Origin: Cupriavidus necator A5-1
GTDB lineage: Bacteria > Pseudomonadota > Gammaproteobacteria > Burkholderiales > Burkholderiaceae
Direction: 5' to 3'
Assembly: GCF_000744095.1 (NCBI RefSeq)
Contig: NZ_JQLI01000008.1
Coordinates: 2,914,001-2,978,000 of the forward strand
Length of the DNA: 64,000 nt
The translations under genes and the position numbers were made by a program. Below are positions 25,264 to 34,280 of this stretch, in pieces; the first letter of the stretch is position 1; each line of letters starts with the position of its first letter. Below the pieces are notes generated by a model that did no database searches, was not told the DNA's origin, and saw only the letters and a program-made list of their open reading frames with translations.

Positions 25264-26883
25264 TCAGGCATCCAGCCAGACGTTCTCAGCAAAAGAATAG
25301 CCCATCAGCCCACCCAGCGGGATCGGCGACAAGCCCTTGAGCTTCGACGAATGTGCGTCGATGCTGGCCAGGAACAGCGGAATGCCGATGCCCGCGTCCG
25401 CATGGATCATGGTCTGCATGTCGGCATACAACTGCTTGCGTTTGGCGGTATCGGTTTCGCCCCGCGCCGCCACCAGCAGCTGGTCGAACTTGGGATTCTT
25501 CCAGCGCGATTCGTTCCAGGGCGCATCCGACTTGAAGAACTGCGTGAGGATGGTATCGGCGCTGGGGCGCGGGTTGACGTTGCCGAAGCCCACGGGGCTG
25601 TTGAGCCAGTGGTTCGACCAGTAGCCGTCGGCAGGCATACGCTTGATGTCGAGATCCAGGCCGACACGCTGCGCCGTCTGCTGCATCACCATCGCGATCT
25701 CCACCGAATACAAGGCGGCCGGCGAGGTCACCACAGGCACCTTGCCCGTCACGCCGGCTTTGCGGAAATGAAACTTCGCCTTCTCCGGGTCGAAGGGTCG
25801 CAGCGGCAAGTCCTTGAAGAAGAACCGGTTAGTCGGGTCGATCGGCTGGTCGTTGCCGACCACCGCATAGTCGAGCGCGATAGCCTTCTTCATCTGCTCG
25901 CGGTCCTGCAGGTACTTCATCCCCATCAGGAAGTCCGCGCTCATGCCAGGCCCCACGTCCTTGCGCATGATCAGGTCTGAGTACTGCCCCGATTGCGTGA
26001 CGAGCACAGCGTAGCCAGGGGTACTCTTGACATGTGCCACGGCGCGCGGGTTGACCATGGCCACCAGGTCCATCCCGCCCGACAGCAGCGCGTTGACACG
26101 CGCACTGTCATCGGCGATGCCGACGAACTCGATTTCGTCGAGATAGGGCTTGCCGGGCTTCCAGTAGGCGCCGTTGCGCACCACGAGCGTGCGCACGCCG
26201 GGCCTGAATTCCTTGATCTTGTAGGGTCCGGTACCGATGCCGGCACTGAAGTCGGTGGTGCCGTCCTTGACGATGTGGAAATGGAAAGTCCCAAGGATCA
26301 CCGGCAGGTCGGCATTGGGGCTGGTGAGCACCACCGTGACCTCGTTCGGGCCGGTGGCTTTCACGCTCTCGATCTGCTCGGCCAGCACCTTGGCCTTGGA
26401 AGCGGTGGCGGGGTCCTTGTGGCGCATGATCGAATACACCACATCGGCCGGGGACAACGCCTTGCCGTCGTGGAAGGTCACGCCCTTGCGCAGCGTGAAG
26501 ACCCAGGTCTTGGCATCGGTGGTGTTGAACGACTCGGCCAGGGCAGCCCGCGGCGTCAGGCTCCTATCGAGCGAGGTCAGCCCGTTGTAGACCATGTTGC
26601 AGCGCACGTAGTCGTTCTGGTTCGACTGCTTGGCCGGATCGAGCGTATCGGAGGCGGCTCCAGTGGCGACGGCCACGCGGATACGGCCGCCGCGCTTCGG
26701 CGTTTCTGCATGGGCCGTGGCGGCTACGCCGGCAAGGCCGCCGGCCAGCGTGGCCTGCATGCCGCCTGCCAGCAGCATCGCCAGCACGTCACGCCGCGTC
26801 GCGCCGCGCTTGAGCAGATCCATTACACGAAGGCTCTCGCCGGGGCCGACAAGGTTCTCAAACTCGTTACCGCTATCGTTCAT
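25264..26883 (-). CDS. ABC transporter substrate-binding protein, family 5 (Dpp/Opp-like), paralogue B
   Basis: The 539-residue protein is a near twin of the one at 490-2109, with the same twin-arginine-type leader (TRRDVLAML) and SBP_bac_5 fold. Differences are scattered; for example, a lysine replaces the glutamine after TDTAKR near residue 503. Near identity in the pocket regions suggests the same or a very similar ligand. It ends the probable operon ALDH-HAD-oxidase-binding protein, 75 bp after the oxidase gene, and converges with the transporter genes at 21324-24839, which probably carry its ligand across the membrane. Confidence 0.93.
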   Translation of the reverse strand: MNDSGNEFENLVGPGESLRVMDLLKRGATRRDVLAMLLAGGMQATLAGGLAGVAATAHAETPKRGGRIRVAVATGAASDTLDPAKQSNQNDYVRCNMVYNGLTSLDRSLTPRAALAESFNTTDAKTWVFTLRKGVTFHDGKALSPADVVYSIMRHKDPATASKAKVLAEQIESVKATGPNEVTVVLTSPNADLPVILGTFHFHIVKDGTTDFSAGIGTGPYKIKEFRPGVRTLVVRNGAYWKPGKPYLDEIEFVGIADDSARVNALLSGGMDLVAMVNPRAVAHVKSTPGYAVLVTQSGQYSDLIMRKDVGPGMSADFLMGMKYLQDREQMKKAIALDYAVVGNDQPIDPTNRFFFKDLPLRPFDPEKAKFHFRKAGVTGKVPVVTSPAALYSVEIAMVMQQTAQRVGLDLDIKRMPADGYWSNHWLNSPVGFGNVNPRPSADTILTQFFKSDAPWNESRWKNPKFDQLLVAARGETDTAKRKQLYADMQTMIHADAGIGIPLFLASIDAHSSKLKGLSPIPLGGLMGYSFAENVWLDA

Positions 26884-26958
26884 GGTTGGTTGTGCTCCTG
26901 ATTATTCTGAGAGGGGAAACAGCGGGATCGCGGCGAAAGCTCAGCAGGTGCGCAAAGC

Positions 26959-28248
26959 TCAGGCAAGCCGGTCCTTGAGCTGGTAGTACAAGCCCACGGC
27001 CGGCAGGAACCACGGCGGGCCGAAATGCCCGGGAATGGCGGGCCAGTCGCGCTCGCGCCATGGATTGGCAGCCGCGTCGCCGGCCATCACCGCAGCCATG
27101 CGCTCGCCCATGTGCACCGACATCTGCGTGCCGTGGCCGCTGTAGCCCATGGAGTAGAACAGGCCGTCGCGCTCGCCGGCATGCGGCAGGCGGTCCTGCG
27201 TCATGTCGACCAGTCCGCCCCAGCAATAGTCGAGCCTGACGTGGCCGAGCTGCGGGAAGATCTCGGCCAGGCCGGCGCGCAGGATCTCCCCGCTGGCAGC
27301 ATCCTGCTGCGGACTGGAGACGGCAAAGCGCGCCCTGCCGCCGAATACCAGCCGGTGGTCGGGCGTGAGGCGGAAGTAATGGTGAATGTTCGCCACCGTG
27401 ACATAGGTGCGGCGTTTGGCCAGCAGCGCCCTGGCCCGTTCGGCGCCCAGCGGCTCCGTGGTCACGATGAAGCTGCCGATCGGCACGATGCGCCGGCGCA
27501 GCCAGCCGAAGCTGCCGTAGCCGCCGTGGCACGACGCCCCGGTGGCGAGCAGCACCTGCCGGGCCAGCACCGTGCCGCGCGCGGTGTGCAGGCGGTGCAC
27601 CTGGCCCTGCACGCGCTCGATGCGGCGCACGCAGGTGCCAGTGTGGATCTGTGCGCCGTGCCGCTGTGCGGCCACGGCCAGGCCCTGCGCGAAGCGGCCC
27701 ATATGCATCTGGCCGCTGCGCTTGTACAGCAGGCCGCCGTGAAAACGCTCGCTCTGCACCTCGGCACGCACGCCTGCCGCGTCGAGAATCTCCACGTCGG
27801 TGTCCACGCCGTCGGCGACCAGGCGCTCGGCGCTGCGCCGCAGCGCTTCCATCTGGTGAGCCTTGGTGGCGAGCTTGAGCTTGCCGTTGCGCTGGAAGTC
27901 GCAGGCAATGCCCTCGTCGCGCACGATGCGCTCCACGGTATCGACCGCGTCGTCATAAGCGTGGTACCAGCCGCGGGCGCGTTCCACGCCCACCCTGGCA
28001 GCCAGCTCCGCGTAGTCCACCGCCAGCCCGTTGTTCACATGGCCGCCATTGCGCCCCGAGGCCTCGGGTGCCACGGTGGCCCCAGCCTCGAGCACCACCA
28101 CGCTTGCCCCACGTCGGGCCAGCGCCAGTGCCGCCGAAAGCCCGGTGAAGCCTCCGCCGACGATGGCCACATCGACCTGCGGCGGCAGTTCATGCGCGTC
28201 CAGTGCCAGTGTTGGCACCGAATCGTTCCAGTAGGAATCAAGCTTCAT
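26959..28248 (-). CDS. FAD-dependent amine oxidase, PuuB/DadA-like (B)
   Basis: The 429-residue DAO-family oxidase is a clear paralogue of 9449-10768: VDVAIVGGGFTGLSAALALARRG, EASGRNGGHVNNGLAVDY, RRRIVPIGSFIVTTEPLG and HAGERDGLFYSMGYSGHGTQM. By analogy with PuuB it would turn a glutamylated or free amine into an aldehyde plus ammonia and hydrogen peroxide, or feed electrons to another acceptor. The ATG at 28248 matches the family start but has little Shine-Dalgarno; it lies 28 bp after the HAD gene. The aldehyde product could be handled by the ALDH at 29165. Confidence 0.92.
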   Translation of the reverse strand: MKLDSYWNDSVPTLALDAHELPPQVDVAIVGGGFTGLSAALALARRGASVVVLEAGATVAPEASGRNGGHVNNGLAVDYAELAARVGVERARGWYHAYDDAVDTVERIVRDEGIACDFQRNGKLKLATKAHQMEALRRSAERLVADGVDTDVEILDAAGVRAEVQSERFHGGLLYKRSGQMHMGRFAQGLAVAAQRHGAQIHTGTCVRRIERVQGQVHRLHTARGTVLARQVLLATGASCHGGYGSFGWLRRRIVPIGSFIVTTEPLGAERARALLAKRRTYVTVANIHHYFRLTPDHRLVFGGRARFAVSSPQQDAASGEILRAGLAEIFPQLGHVRLDYCWGGLVDMTQDRLPHAGERDGLFYSMGYSGHGTQMSVHMGERMAAVMAGDAAANPWRERDWPAIPGHFGPPWFLPAVGLYYQLKDRLA

Positions 28249-28276
28249 GGTGGGGACGGAATTGTGGAATGTCAGT

Positions 28277-28942
28277 TCAAAGACCGACGACGCCGGGCAG
28301 GTCACCGATATCCTGGATCTCGGTGTAGCGGTACGCCGCGTTGCCCGGGCCGTGACCACGGTTCACGAAAACCTTGTTGACGATGCCGATGTCGTCAGCC
28401 GACATCAGGTCGTAGCGCAGGCTCGACGACACGTGCAGCACATCCTCCGGGTTGCAGCCCAGCGAGTCGAGCATGTACTCGAAGGCCTTCAGGCGCGGCT
28501 TGTAGGCTTGGGCCTGCTGCGCGGTGTAGACGCGGTGGAACGGCGCGCCGAGCATGGCCACATTCTTCTGGATCTGGGCGTCGGAGGCGTTCGACAGGAT
28601 CACCAGCGGAATCTCCTTGGCCACCCTGGCCAGGCCGGCGGGCACATCCTCATGCGGGCCCCACGTCGGCACGGCGTCATAGTATTGCTGGCCATCGGTG
28701 TCGAAGTACTGGATCTTCCACTTCTTGCACAGGCGGCGCACGGCGTTCTTCAGCACCACTTCGTAGGGCTGCCAGTCGCCCAGTACCTCGTCGAAACGGT
28801 AGGCGCTGAAGTCGGCGATGAACTGCTCCATCTGCTCGGCAGGGATGCGATCGGCGAACAGTTCGCGCGTCATTTCGCCCATGCGGAAACGCGTAAGCGT
28901 GCCATAGCAGTCGAAGGTCACGTACTTGGGACGGAAGGTCAT
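28277..28942 (-). CDS. Haloacid-dehalogenase type II-like hydrolase (B)
   Basis: The 221-residue HAD protein has nucleophile Asp11 in TFDCYGTL, motif II in LVILSNASD, a motif III lysine in AYKPRLKAFEYML and a motif IV region in VLHVSSSLRYDLMSADDIG. It fits the type II (S)-2-haloacid dehalogenase branch by length and motifs, but its role beside an amine oxidase and an aldehyde dehydrogenase is unclear. GAGGA precedes the ATG. It differs clearly from the HAD at 8630 and from the remnant at 36911, so the locus has used two HAD subfamilies. Confidence 0.88.
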   Translation of the reverse strand: MTFRPKYVTFDCYGTLTRFRMGEMTRELFADRIPAEQMEQFIADFSAYRFDEVLGDWQPYEVVLKNAVRRLCKKWKIQYFDTDGQQYYDAVPTWGPHEDVPAGLARVAKEIPLVILSNASDAQIQKNVAMLGAPFHRVYTAQQAQAYKPRLKAFEYMLDSLGCNPEDVLHVSSSLRYDLMSADDIGIVNKVFVNRGHGPGNAAYRYTEIQDIGDLPGVVGL

Positions 28943-29164
28943 GGTCTCTGATCCTCAGGGTTTTCCGGTCGGCGACCGGGGTGGAGCCGCGCATTGTCCG
29001 GCGCAGGCGACAGAATTATTGCGAAGGGATTAAAGCACGCGGCCGCACAGCGTTTATATGGAAATGAGGCCGTGGCACGCGGCGAAACTGCGGTTTGTCA
29101 TTGGTCCCGCGGCATGTCATGCGGTCGGCACCGCGGGAGTGCGCAGGCGAGTGATGACGCACCG

Positions 29165-30688
29165 CTAACGCGCCGCAGCAAAATCGATCAGCACGCTTTT
29201 GAAGCGCAAATTCGCCTCTACGGCCTGGCGCCCCAGATCCTTGCCGATACCCGACTGGTGGTAGCCGCCGGTGGGAATCACGAAATCCGAACTGCGCCCG
29301 TAGCGGTTGATCCACACCGTGCCGGCGGCGATGCCGCGCATGGCGCGCAGCGCTCTTCCGATATCGGCCGTGTGTACGCCGGCGGCCAGGCCGTAACGCT
29401 CGTGCGAGGCCAGCGCCAGGCCCTCTTCTTCGTCGTCGAAGGTTTGCACCGTGAGCACCGGACCGAAGATTTCCTCCTGCACGGCAGGATTGTCCGCGCG
29501 CACGCCCTCGATCAGCGTGGGCTGGAAGTATGCGCCGCCCGGCCCGCCGTCGAACAGCCCGCCGCCGCTGCGCACCTGCGCGCCCGGGCCGCACGCGCGC
29601 TCGACGATGTCGAGGATGCGCGCCGCCTGCGCTGCCGAGATGATGGGCGGCAGCGTCGCCGCGTCATCCCAGGTCGCACCGGGCCGCAGCGCGGCAAAGC
29701 GCGCCGCGATGCGCTCGACCAGCGCCTCGGCGATGCCGCGCTGCACAATCAGGCGCGAGCCCGCGACGCATACCTGGCCTGCATTGCCGGTGATGGCGCC
29801 GGCAATGATGCCAGCCAGCCGATCGAGGTCCGGCGCATCATCGAATACCAGTTGCGGGCTCTTGCCGCCCAGCTCCAGCGTGACTGGCTTGGGGCCGTGC
29901 AATGCGCAACTGGCCATGATCGCGGCGCCCGTTTGCGTCGATCCCGTAAAGGTCATTTTCGAGATCAGCGGGTGGCGCGTGAGCGCATCGCCCGTGGTCC
30001 GCCCGTCGCCCTGCACCACGTTGAACAAGCCCGGCGGCACGCCCGCCTCGATCGCCAGTTGGGCTAGGCGCACGGCGGAGAACGGCGTCAGCTCGGAAGG
30101 CTTGAGCACCACCGCGTTGCCGGCGGCAAGCGCCGCGCCCACCTTCCACGACACCATCACCAGCGGGAAATTCCACGGGGTGATCGCACCCACCACGCCA
30201 TACGGCTCGGCCACTACCATGCCCAGGTGATCGTGCTGCGTGGCCGCCACGTCCCCACCGAGCTTGTCGGCATATTCCGCGAAGAATCGCAGGCCTTCGG
30301 CGGTGAAAGGCACATCCCAGGCCGAGGCGGCGCGCACCGGCCTCGTGGAGCACACGGCTTCGAGCGGCGCGAGACCCTGCGCATCGGCTTCGATCAGGTC
30401 CGCCCAGCGGCGCAGCACGCGCGCCCGCTCGCGCGGGGCACGGCGCGCCCAGTCGCTGGTACGCCAGGCCTTCCACGCGTCCTGCACCGCCGCATCCACG
30501 GCGGCGGCGTCAGCCAGCGGCAGCTCGGCATGCACCTGGTTATCGGAGGGGCGCCGCACGGGGATGCGGCCGGCATCAGGCACGAGCCGCCCGCCAATGA
30601 AATGGCCCGAGGGAACGGAGACAGTCTGGGGGTCGAATATTTGCACGGAAGGAGGGGCGCCGCGGGTCGGCACCGATAGTGGATTCAT
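29165..30688 (-). CDS. NAD(P)-dependent aldehyde dehydrogenase
   Basis: The 507-residue ALDH has the cofactor segment ITPWNFPLVMVSWKVGAALAAGN, FTGSTQTG for dinucleotide binding, the general base Glu272 in LELGGKSP and the catalytic Cys307 in GNAGQVCVAGSR. It most resembles the betaine-aldehyde / gamma-glutamyl-aminobutyraldehyde (PuuC) group. It would oxidise the aldehyde made by the amine oxidase to an acid. It is the first gene of a leftward cluster (HAD, oxidase and binding protein follow). Its start abuts a control region shared with the left edition. Confidence 0.93.
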   Translation of the reverse strand: MNPLSVPTRGAPPSVQIFDPQTVSVPSGHFIGGRLVPDAGRIPVRRPSDNQVHAELPLADAAAVDAAVQDAWKAWRTSDWARRAPRERARVLRRWADLIEADAQGLAPLEAVCSTRPVRAASAWDVPFTAEGLRFFAEYADKLGGDVAATQHDHLGMVVAEPYGVVGAITPWNFPLVMVSWKVGAALAAGNAVVLKPSELTPFSAVRLAQLAIEAGVPPGLFNVVQGDGRTTGDALTRHPLISKMTFTGSTQTGAAIMASCALHGPKPVTLELGGKSPQLVFDDAPDLDRLAGIIAGAITGNAGQVCVAGSRLIVQRGIAEALVERIAARFAALRPGATWDDAATLPPIISAAQAARILDIVERACGPGAQVRSGGGLFDGGPGGAYFQPTLIEGVRADNPAVQEEIFGPVLTVQTFDDEEEGLALASHERYGLAAGVHTADIGRALRAMRGIAAGTVWINRYGRSSDFVIPTGGYHQSGIGKDLGRQAVEANLRFKSVLIDFAAAR

Positions 30689-30860
30689 GCCTCCATGCTA
30701 GACAAGAAGGCTCAGCATTTGTCTCCGTTACGGACCGCGCTACCGCATCGAATTGCGAAACTGCCACCCCAGGCGGACGATTCTTGCATCCCTCGGATAA
30801 ACCCGAGGGCGTTCTGGCTCCGCGCGAACGATTTGGTCCAGGATAAGTCCGATCGATCAC
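30689..30860. promoter_or_regulatory. Divergent control region B, homologous to 2190-2345
   Basis: The sequence from about 30698 to 30850 aligns with the gap between the left binding-protein and GNAT genes (GCTCAGCATTTGTC, GCTACCGCAT, GAATTGCGAAAC and GGATAA are shared or nearly so). Here it lies before the aldehyde dehydrogenase on one side and a deleted GNAT gene on the other. Confidence 0.5.
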
Positions 30861-30935
30861 CACAACGACATCGCCATGCACTGCGGCAGCGGGCCGGACC
30901 AATGGCTGGACAGCCTTGGCCTGCCGCGCGAGGCT
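30861..30935 (+). pseudogene. Internally deleted GNAT remnant
   Basis: About 25 codons survive: the frame reads MHCGSGPDQWLDSLGLPRE, matching IDCASGLGEWLESIGLPRV near the C-terminus of the GNAT protein at 2377-3264. Both flanks also match the left copy: the control region before it, and CTGCTGCCACGGCCCGCATA with the leader after it. So an entire GNAT gene once stood here and about 800 bp have been lost. A 34-codon ORF (30876-30980) remains by chance. Confidence 0.7.
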
Positions 30936-31097
30936 GCCGGAAGCCTTCTGCCAAACATTCTGCTGCCACGGCCCGCATAACAGCAGCGTGCTCCATTCAG
31001 TCCCCTGAATGCAGCACCACGCCACGTGCCACTCGCCCTAAGCTTGAGGCACAGGCCAGCCTGTTGTGAAGTCCGCAAAGCCCATTCTGTCAGTCCG
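30936..31097 (+). promoter_or_regulatory. Leader of HcnABC-like operon B
   Basis: This region is similar to 3265-3430 (the leader before the left aminotransferase) up to GGCCAGCCTGTTGTG, then diverges for about 50 bp until the exact repeat starts at 31098. The aminotransferase gene found in the left copy is absent. It probably promotes the second HcnABC-like operon directly. Confidence 0.45.
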
Positions 31098-31137
31098 GTC
31101 AGACCATTGTTTCCAAACCAACGCCGAGCCGCCGCCC

Positions 31138-31512
31138 ATGCCCGACAACGCTCCCCCACTGCCTGCGCGATTCATGCGGCTGGCAGAATCCGACCGTCCC
31201 GCCATCACCCTGCGCATCGATGGCCACAGTGCCACCGCACTGGCGGGTGACACCCTTCTGGTCGCACTGCTGCTGAATGGCCGGCGCGTTCGCGACAGCG
31301 AATTCGGCGACGGCCCGCGCGCGGGGTTCTGCCTGATGGGCGCCTGCCAGGACTGCTGGGTATGGACGCCCGCCGGCGAGCGCCTGCGTGCCTGTTCCAC
31401 GCCTGCCGAGGCCGGCATGGAGGTGCTGACCCGACCGCCCGCGCACCACTGGCCCGTGACGCCGGACCTGCAGGAATCGCTCGCGCGCCACGCGCCGGGA
31501 GCCGCCGCATGA
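31138..31512 (+). CDS. (2Fe-2S)-binding small subunit, HcnA type (copy B)
   Basis: The 124-residue protein appears identical to the one at 4900-5274, with cluster ligands Cys65, Cys70, Cys73 and Cys86. Unlike copy A, no aminotransferase precedes it; the gene follows its own leader. It overlaps the next gene by ATGA. Identity in silent positions as well as protein sequence points to a very recent duplication or gene conversion. Confidence 0.9.
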   Translation: MPDNAPPLPARFMRLAESDRPAITLRIDGHSATALAGDTLLVALLLNGRRVRDSEFGDGPRAGFCLMGACQDCWVWTPAGERLRACSTPAEAGMEVLTRPPAHHWPVTPDLQESLARHAPGAAA

Positions 31513-32909
31513 GCACGCCGTCAGCATTGCCCCGCATCGTCGTGGTCGGCACCGGCCCCGCCGGCGTACGCGCGGCCCAGGCACTGGTCCAGGCCGGGCT
31601 GCGCCCGACCATGGTCGACGAAGGCCGGCGCGACGGCGGCCAGATCTACCGCCGCCAGCCGGAAGGCTTCAAACGCTCCTACGCCAAGCTCTATGGCAGC
31701 GAGGCCGACAAGGCCCAGGCGCTGCACCGCGACTTCGACGCACTGCGCGCGCAGATCGACTACCGCCCTGACACGCTGGCGTGGAACCTGACCGAGGGCG
31801 AGCTGCACGTCGTGCGCGAGGAAGAGCCGCAGACGCTGCCCTTCGACGCACTGCTGGTGTGCTCCGGTGCCACCGACCGGCTCATGCCGGTGCCCGGCTG
31901 GCACCGCGCCGGCTGCTACAGCCTGGGCGCTTCCCAGATCGCGCTCAAGGCACAGGCCTGCGCCATCGGTACGCAAGTCGTCTTCCTCGGCAGCGGGCCG
32001 CTGCTCTACCTGGTGGCCTCGCAGTACGTGCAGGCCGGCGCGCGCGTGGCGGCGGTGCTCGACACCGCCCCCGCCACCAAGTCGTGGGCTGCCATCACCG
32101 GCCTGCTGGCGCGCCCCCGGCTGGCGCTGCGCGGGCTCGGACTGATCCGCGGCCTCAAGCATGCCGGCGTACCGGTGCTGCAGCGCGTGACCCCGCTGGC
32201 GATCGACGGCGATGATGGCCTTGGCGTGCAGGCCGTGACCGTGCGCGATGCGCGCGGGCGCGAGCAGCGCTTCGCGTGCGACGCCGTGGGCCTGGGCTGG
32301 CACCTGCGCGCCGAGACGCAACTGGCCGACCTCGCGCGCTGCGAGTTCGCCTTCGAACCCGTGAGCCGCCAGTGGCTGCCGCGCATCGACGCGGACGGCC
32401 GCAGCAGCACGCGCGGCGTCTACCTGGCCGGCGACGGCGCGCGCATCCTCGGTGCCGACGGGGCCGAAGCCGCGGGCCGGCTCGCGGCGCTGGCGGCGCT
32501 GGCCGACCTGGGGCATGAGCGGGGCCGCGCGCAATACGCCGCGGAGTCGGCTGCGCTGCGCCGCACCCTCGACCAGATGGACCGCTTCCGCCAGGGGCTG
32601 GCGCGCGCCTTCCCGTGGCCGCACGCGCAGGCCGCCGCACTGCCCGATGCCGCGGTGGTATGCCGCTGCGAGGCCGTGACGGTGGGCGAGCTGCGCCGCT
32701 GCGTGACCGAACTGGACAGCCAGGAAGTCAATCGGGCCAAGGCCTTCAGCCGCGTCGGCATGGGCCGCTGCCAGGGCCGCTTCTGCGGCCATGCCGCGGC
32801 CGAGATCGTGGCGCAGTCCTGCGGCATCCCGATCGAACAAGTCGGTCGCCTGCGCTCGCAGGCACCGGTCAAGCCACTGATGATGAATACACGTGAGGTG
32901 CAGCCATGA
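31509..32909 (+). CDS. FAD/NAD(P)-binding oxidoreductase with BFD-like domain, HcnB type (copy B)
   Basis: The 466-residue protein is identical in translation to 5271-6671: an N-terminal dinucleotide fold, a second Rossmann motif and a C-terminal four-cysteine cluster domain (385, 387, 421, 426). Function is as for copy A: electron transfer within a three-subunit amino- or imino-acid dehydrogenase. It is coupled by ATGA overlaps on both sides. Confidence 0.92.
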   Translation: MSTPSALPRIVVVGTGPAGVRAAQALVQAGLRPTMVDEGRRDGGQIYRRQPEGFKRSYAKLYGSEADKAQALHRDFDALRAQIDYRPDTLAWNLTEGELHVVREEEPQTLPFDALLVCSGATDRLMPVPGWHRAGCYSLGASQIALKAQACAIGTQVVFLGSGPLLYLVASQYVQAGARVAAVLDTAPATKSWAAITGLLARPRLALRGLGLIRGLKHAGVPVLQRVTPLAIDGDDGLGVQAVTVRDARGREQRFACDAVGLGWHLRAETQLADLARCEFAFEPVSRQWLPRIDADGRSSTRGVYLAGDGARILGADGAEAAGRLAALAALADLGHERGRAQYAAESAALRRTLDQMDRFRQGLARAFPWPHAQAAALPDAAVVCRCEAVTVGELRRCVTELDSQEVNRAKAFSRVGMGRCQGRFCGHAAAEIVAQSCGIPIEQVGRLRSQAPVKPLMMNTREVQP

Positions 32910-34096
32910 GTGGCACCAAAACTAGCACGACAGCGAGCACGGCAACCAGGACGCACGACGCCGATGTGCTGGTGCTCGGTGGTGGCCTGATGGGCACCAC
33001 CACCGCCTTCTTCCTGCGCCAGCAGGGCCTCTCGGTGGTGCTGCTGGAGCGCGAGCTGGTCGGGCGCCAGGCCAGCGGCACCAACTTCGGCAATGTGCGC
33101 CGCCAGGGACGTGCGCTGCACCAGATGCCGCTGGCCAATCGCGCGCGTGCCGTCTGGGGCCGCGTGAAGGAACTGCTGGGCGAAGACCTCGAGTTCGTCC
33201 CGTACGGCCACCTGCGCGTGTGCTACACCGAACAGCAGGCCACCGTGATCGAGCAACATGCGCGCGACGTGAAGCCGCTCGGACTGGACCTGGAGCTCTT
33301 CAGCGCCGAGCAGTTGCGCCGGCGCTGGGGCATCTTTGCGCCCGGCGTGGTGGCAGGTTCGTACTCGCCGCAGGATGGCCACGCCAACCCGCGCCTGGCC
33401 GGCCCTGCTTTCGCGCGCGCCGCGCGTCGCGACGGCGCGCAGATCGTCGAGCATGCCGAGGTGATGCAGGTCGAGCGCGACGCCAATGGCTTTGTTGCCT
33501 ACACCGCCGATGGCCGGCGCTTTCGCGCACCGCAGATGCTGGTGGCCTGCGGCGCCTGGTCCAACCGCATGGCCGAGCAGTTCGGCGAGGGCGTGCCGAT
33601 GGATGCGCGCGGGCCACAGATGGGCGTGACCGAGCCGCTGCCCTATGCCATCGGCCCTTCCATCGGCGTTTCGACGCCGATCGAGCATGAGGGCCTGTAC
33701 TTCCGCCAGATCTCACGCGGCAACATCGTGTTCGGTGGCGGCCTCAAGGGGCCGGCCTACACCGACCGCATTCGTGCCTACGTGAAGCCCGACAACGTGC
33801 TGCGCCAGCTGCGCGAGCTGCGCCGCTTCGTGCCGGCCTTCGAGCATGTGCAGCTGATTCGCGTGTGGAGCGGCATCGAAGGCTATACCGCCGACTGGCA
33901 GCCGGTAATGGGCCCCAGCGCCACGGTGCCTGGCCTGCATTACGCCTTCGGCTTCAATGGCGAGGGCTTTGCGATCAGCCCCGGCGTGGGCGAAACCATG
34001 GCCGAGCTGATCGCCACGGGCCGTACCTCGATTCCGCTGGAGCCTTATGCCATCGGGCGCTTTGCCCGCGGGCAGGTGCTGCAGGAAGCGAACTGA
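32906..34096 (+). CDS. FAD-dependent DAO-fold subunit, HcnC type (copy B)
   Basis: The 396-residue catalytic flavoprotein is identical in translation to 6668-7858. It is the last gene of the repeat and is followed by the same hairpin cluster up to 34210, after which the sequence differs and a convergent aspartase gene ends at 34281. Having two identical dehydrogenase operons could raise dosage or allow separate regulation by their different leaders. Confidence 0.92.
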   Translation: MSGTKTSTTASTATRTHDADVLVLGGGLMGTTTAFFLRQQGLSVVLLERELVGRQASGTNFGNVRRQGRALHQMPLANRARAVWGRVKELLGEDLEFVPYGHLRVCYTEQQATVIEQHARDVKPLGLDLELFSAEQLRRRWGIFAPGVVAGSYSPQDGHANPRLAGPAFARAARRDGAQIVEHAEVMQVERDANGFVAYTADGRRFRAPQMLVACGAWSNRMAEQFGEGVPMDARGPQMGVTEPLPYAIGPSIGVSTPIEHEGLYFRQISRGNIVFGGGLKGPAYTDRIRAYVKPDNVLRQLRELRRFVPAFEHVQLIRVWSGIEGYTADWQPVMGPSATVPGLHYAFGFNGEGFAISPGVGETMAELIATGRTSIPLEPYAIGRFARGQVLQEAN

Positions 34097-34232
34097 TGCT
34101 CCCTTCTCCCGCTTGCGGGAGAGGGGCCCGGGGGAGAGGGCAGGCGCATTGCAAGCATCGCGGCGCCCCACTTCCAGGAGACGCCCGCCCTCTCCCCCGC
34201 CCCTCTCCCATAAATGGGAGAGGGGAGCAAGC
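34097..34232. repeat. REP-like palindromes after operon B
   Basis: The first hairpin and spacer are shared with 7859-7972. The second hairpin (CCCCTCTCCCATAAATGGGAGAGGGG, described as a 10-bp stem with a 6-base loop at about 34200-34225) has a different loop from the left copy. These palindromes lie between the convergent HcnC-like and aspartase genes. Confidence 0.75.
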
Positions 34233-34280
34233 ACTCGCCGTTGCAGCTTCGTCAGCCGTCTCTACTCCGCCTCTTTGCTA

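Larger units (their letters stand above)
31098..34210 (+). repeat. 3,113-bp direct repeat, copy B (HcnABC-like operon)
   Basis: This is the second copy of 4860-7972, with no difference seen along its length. The right edge falls inside the hairpin CCCCTCTCCCA, where copy A continues CTTCGC and copy B continues TAAAT before both resume GGGAGAGGGG. See copy A for contents. Confidence 0.95.

Noticed and set aside
4860..34210. The 3.1-kb identity could be an assembly error.
   Set aside because: Both copies have distinct flanks, and the similarity of those flanks is graded (diverged leaders and binding proteins), which fits real duplication. It is kept as a real repeat, but long reads should confirm it.
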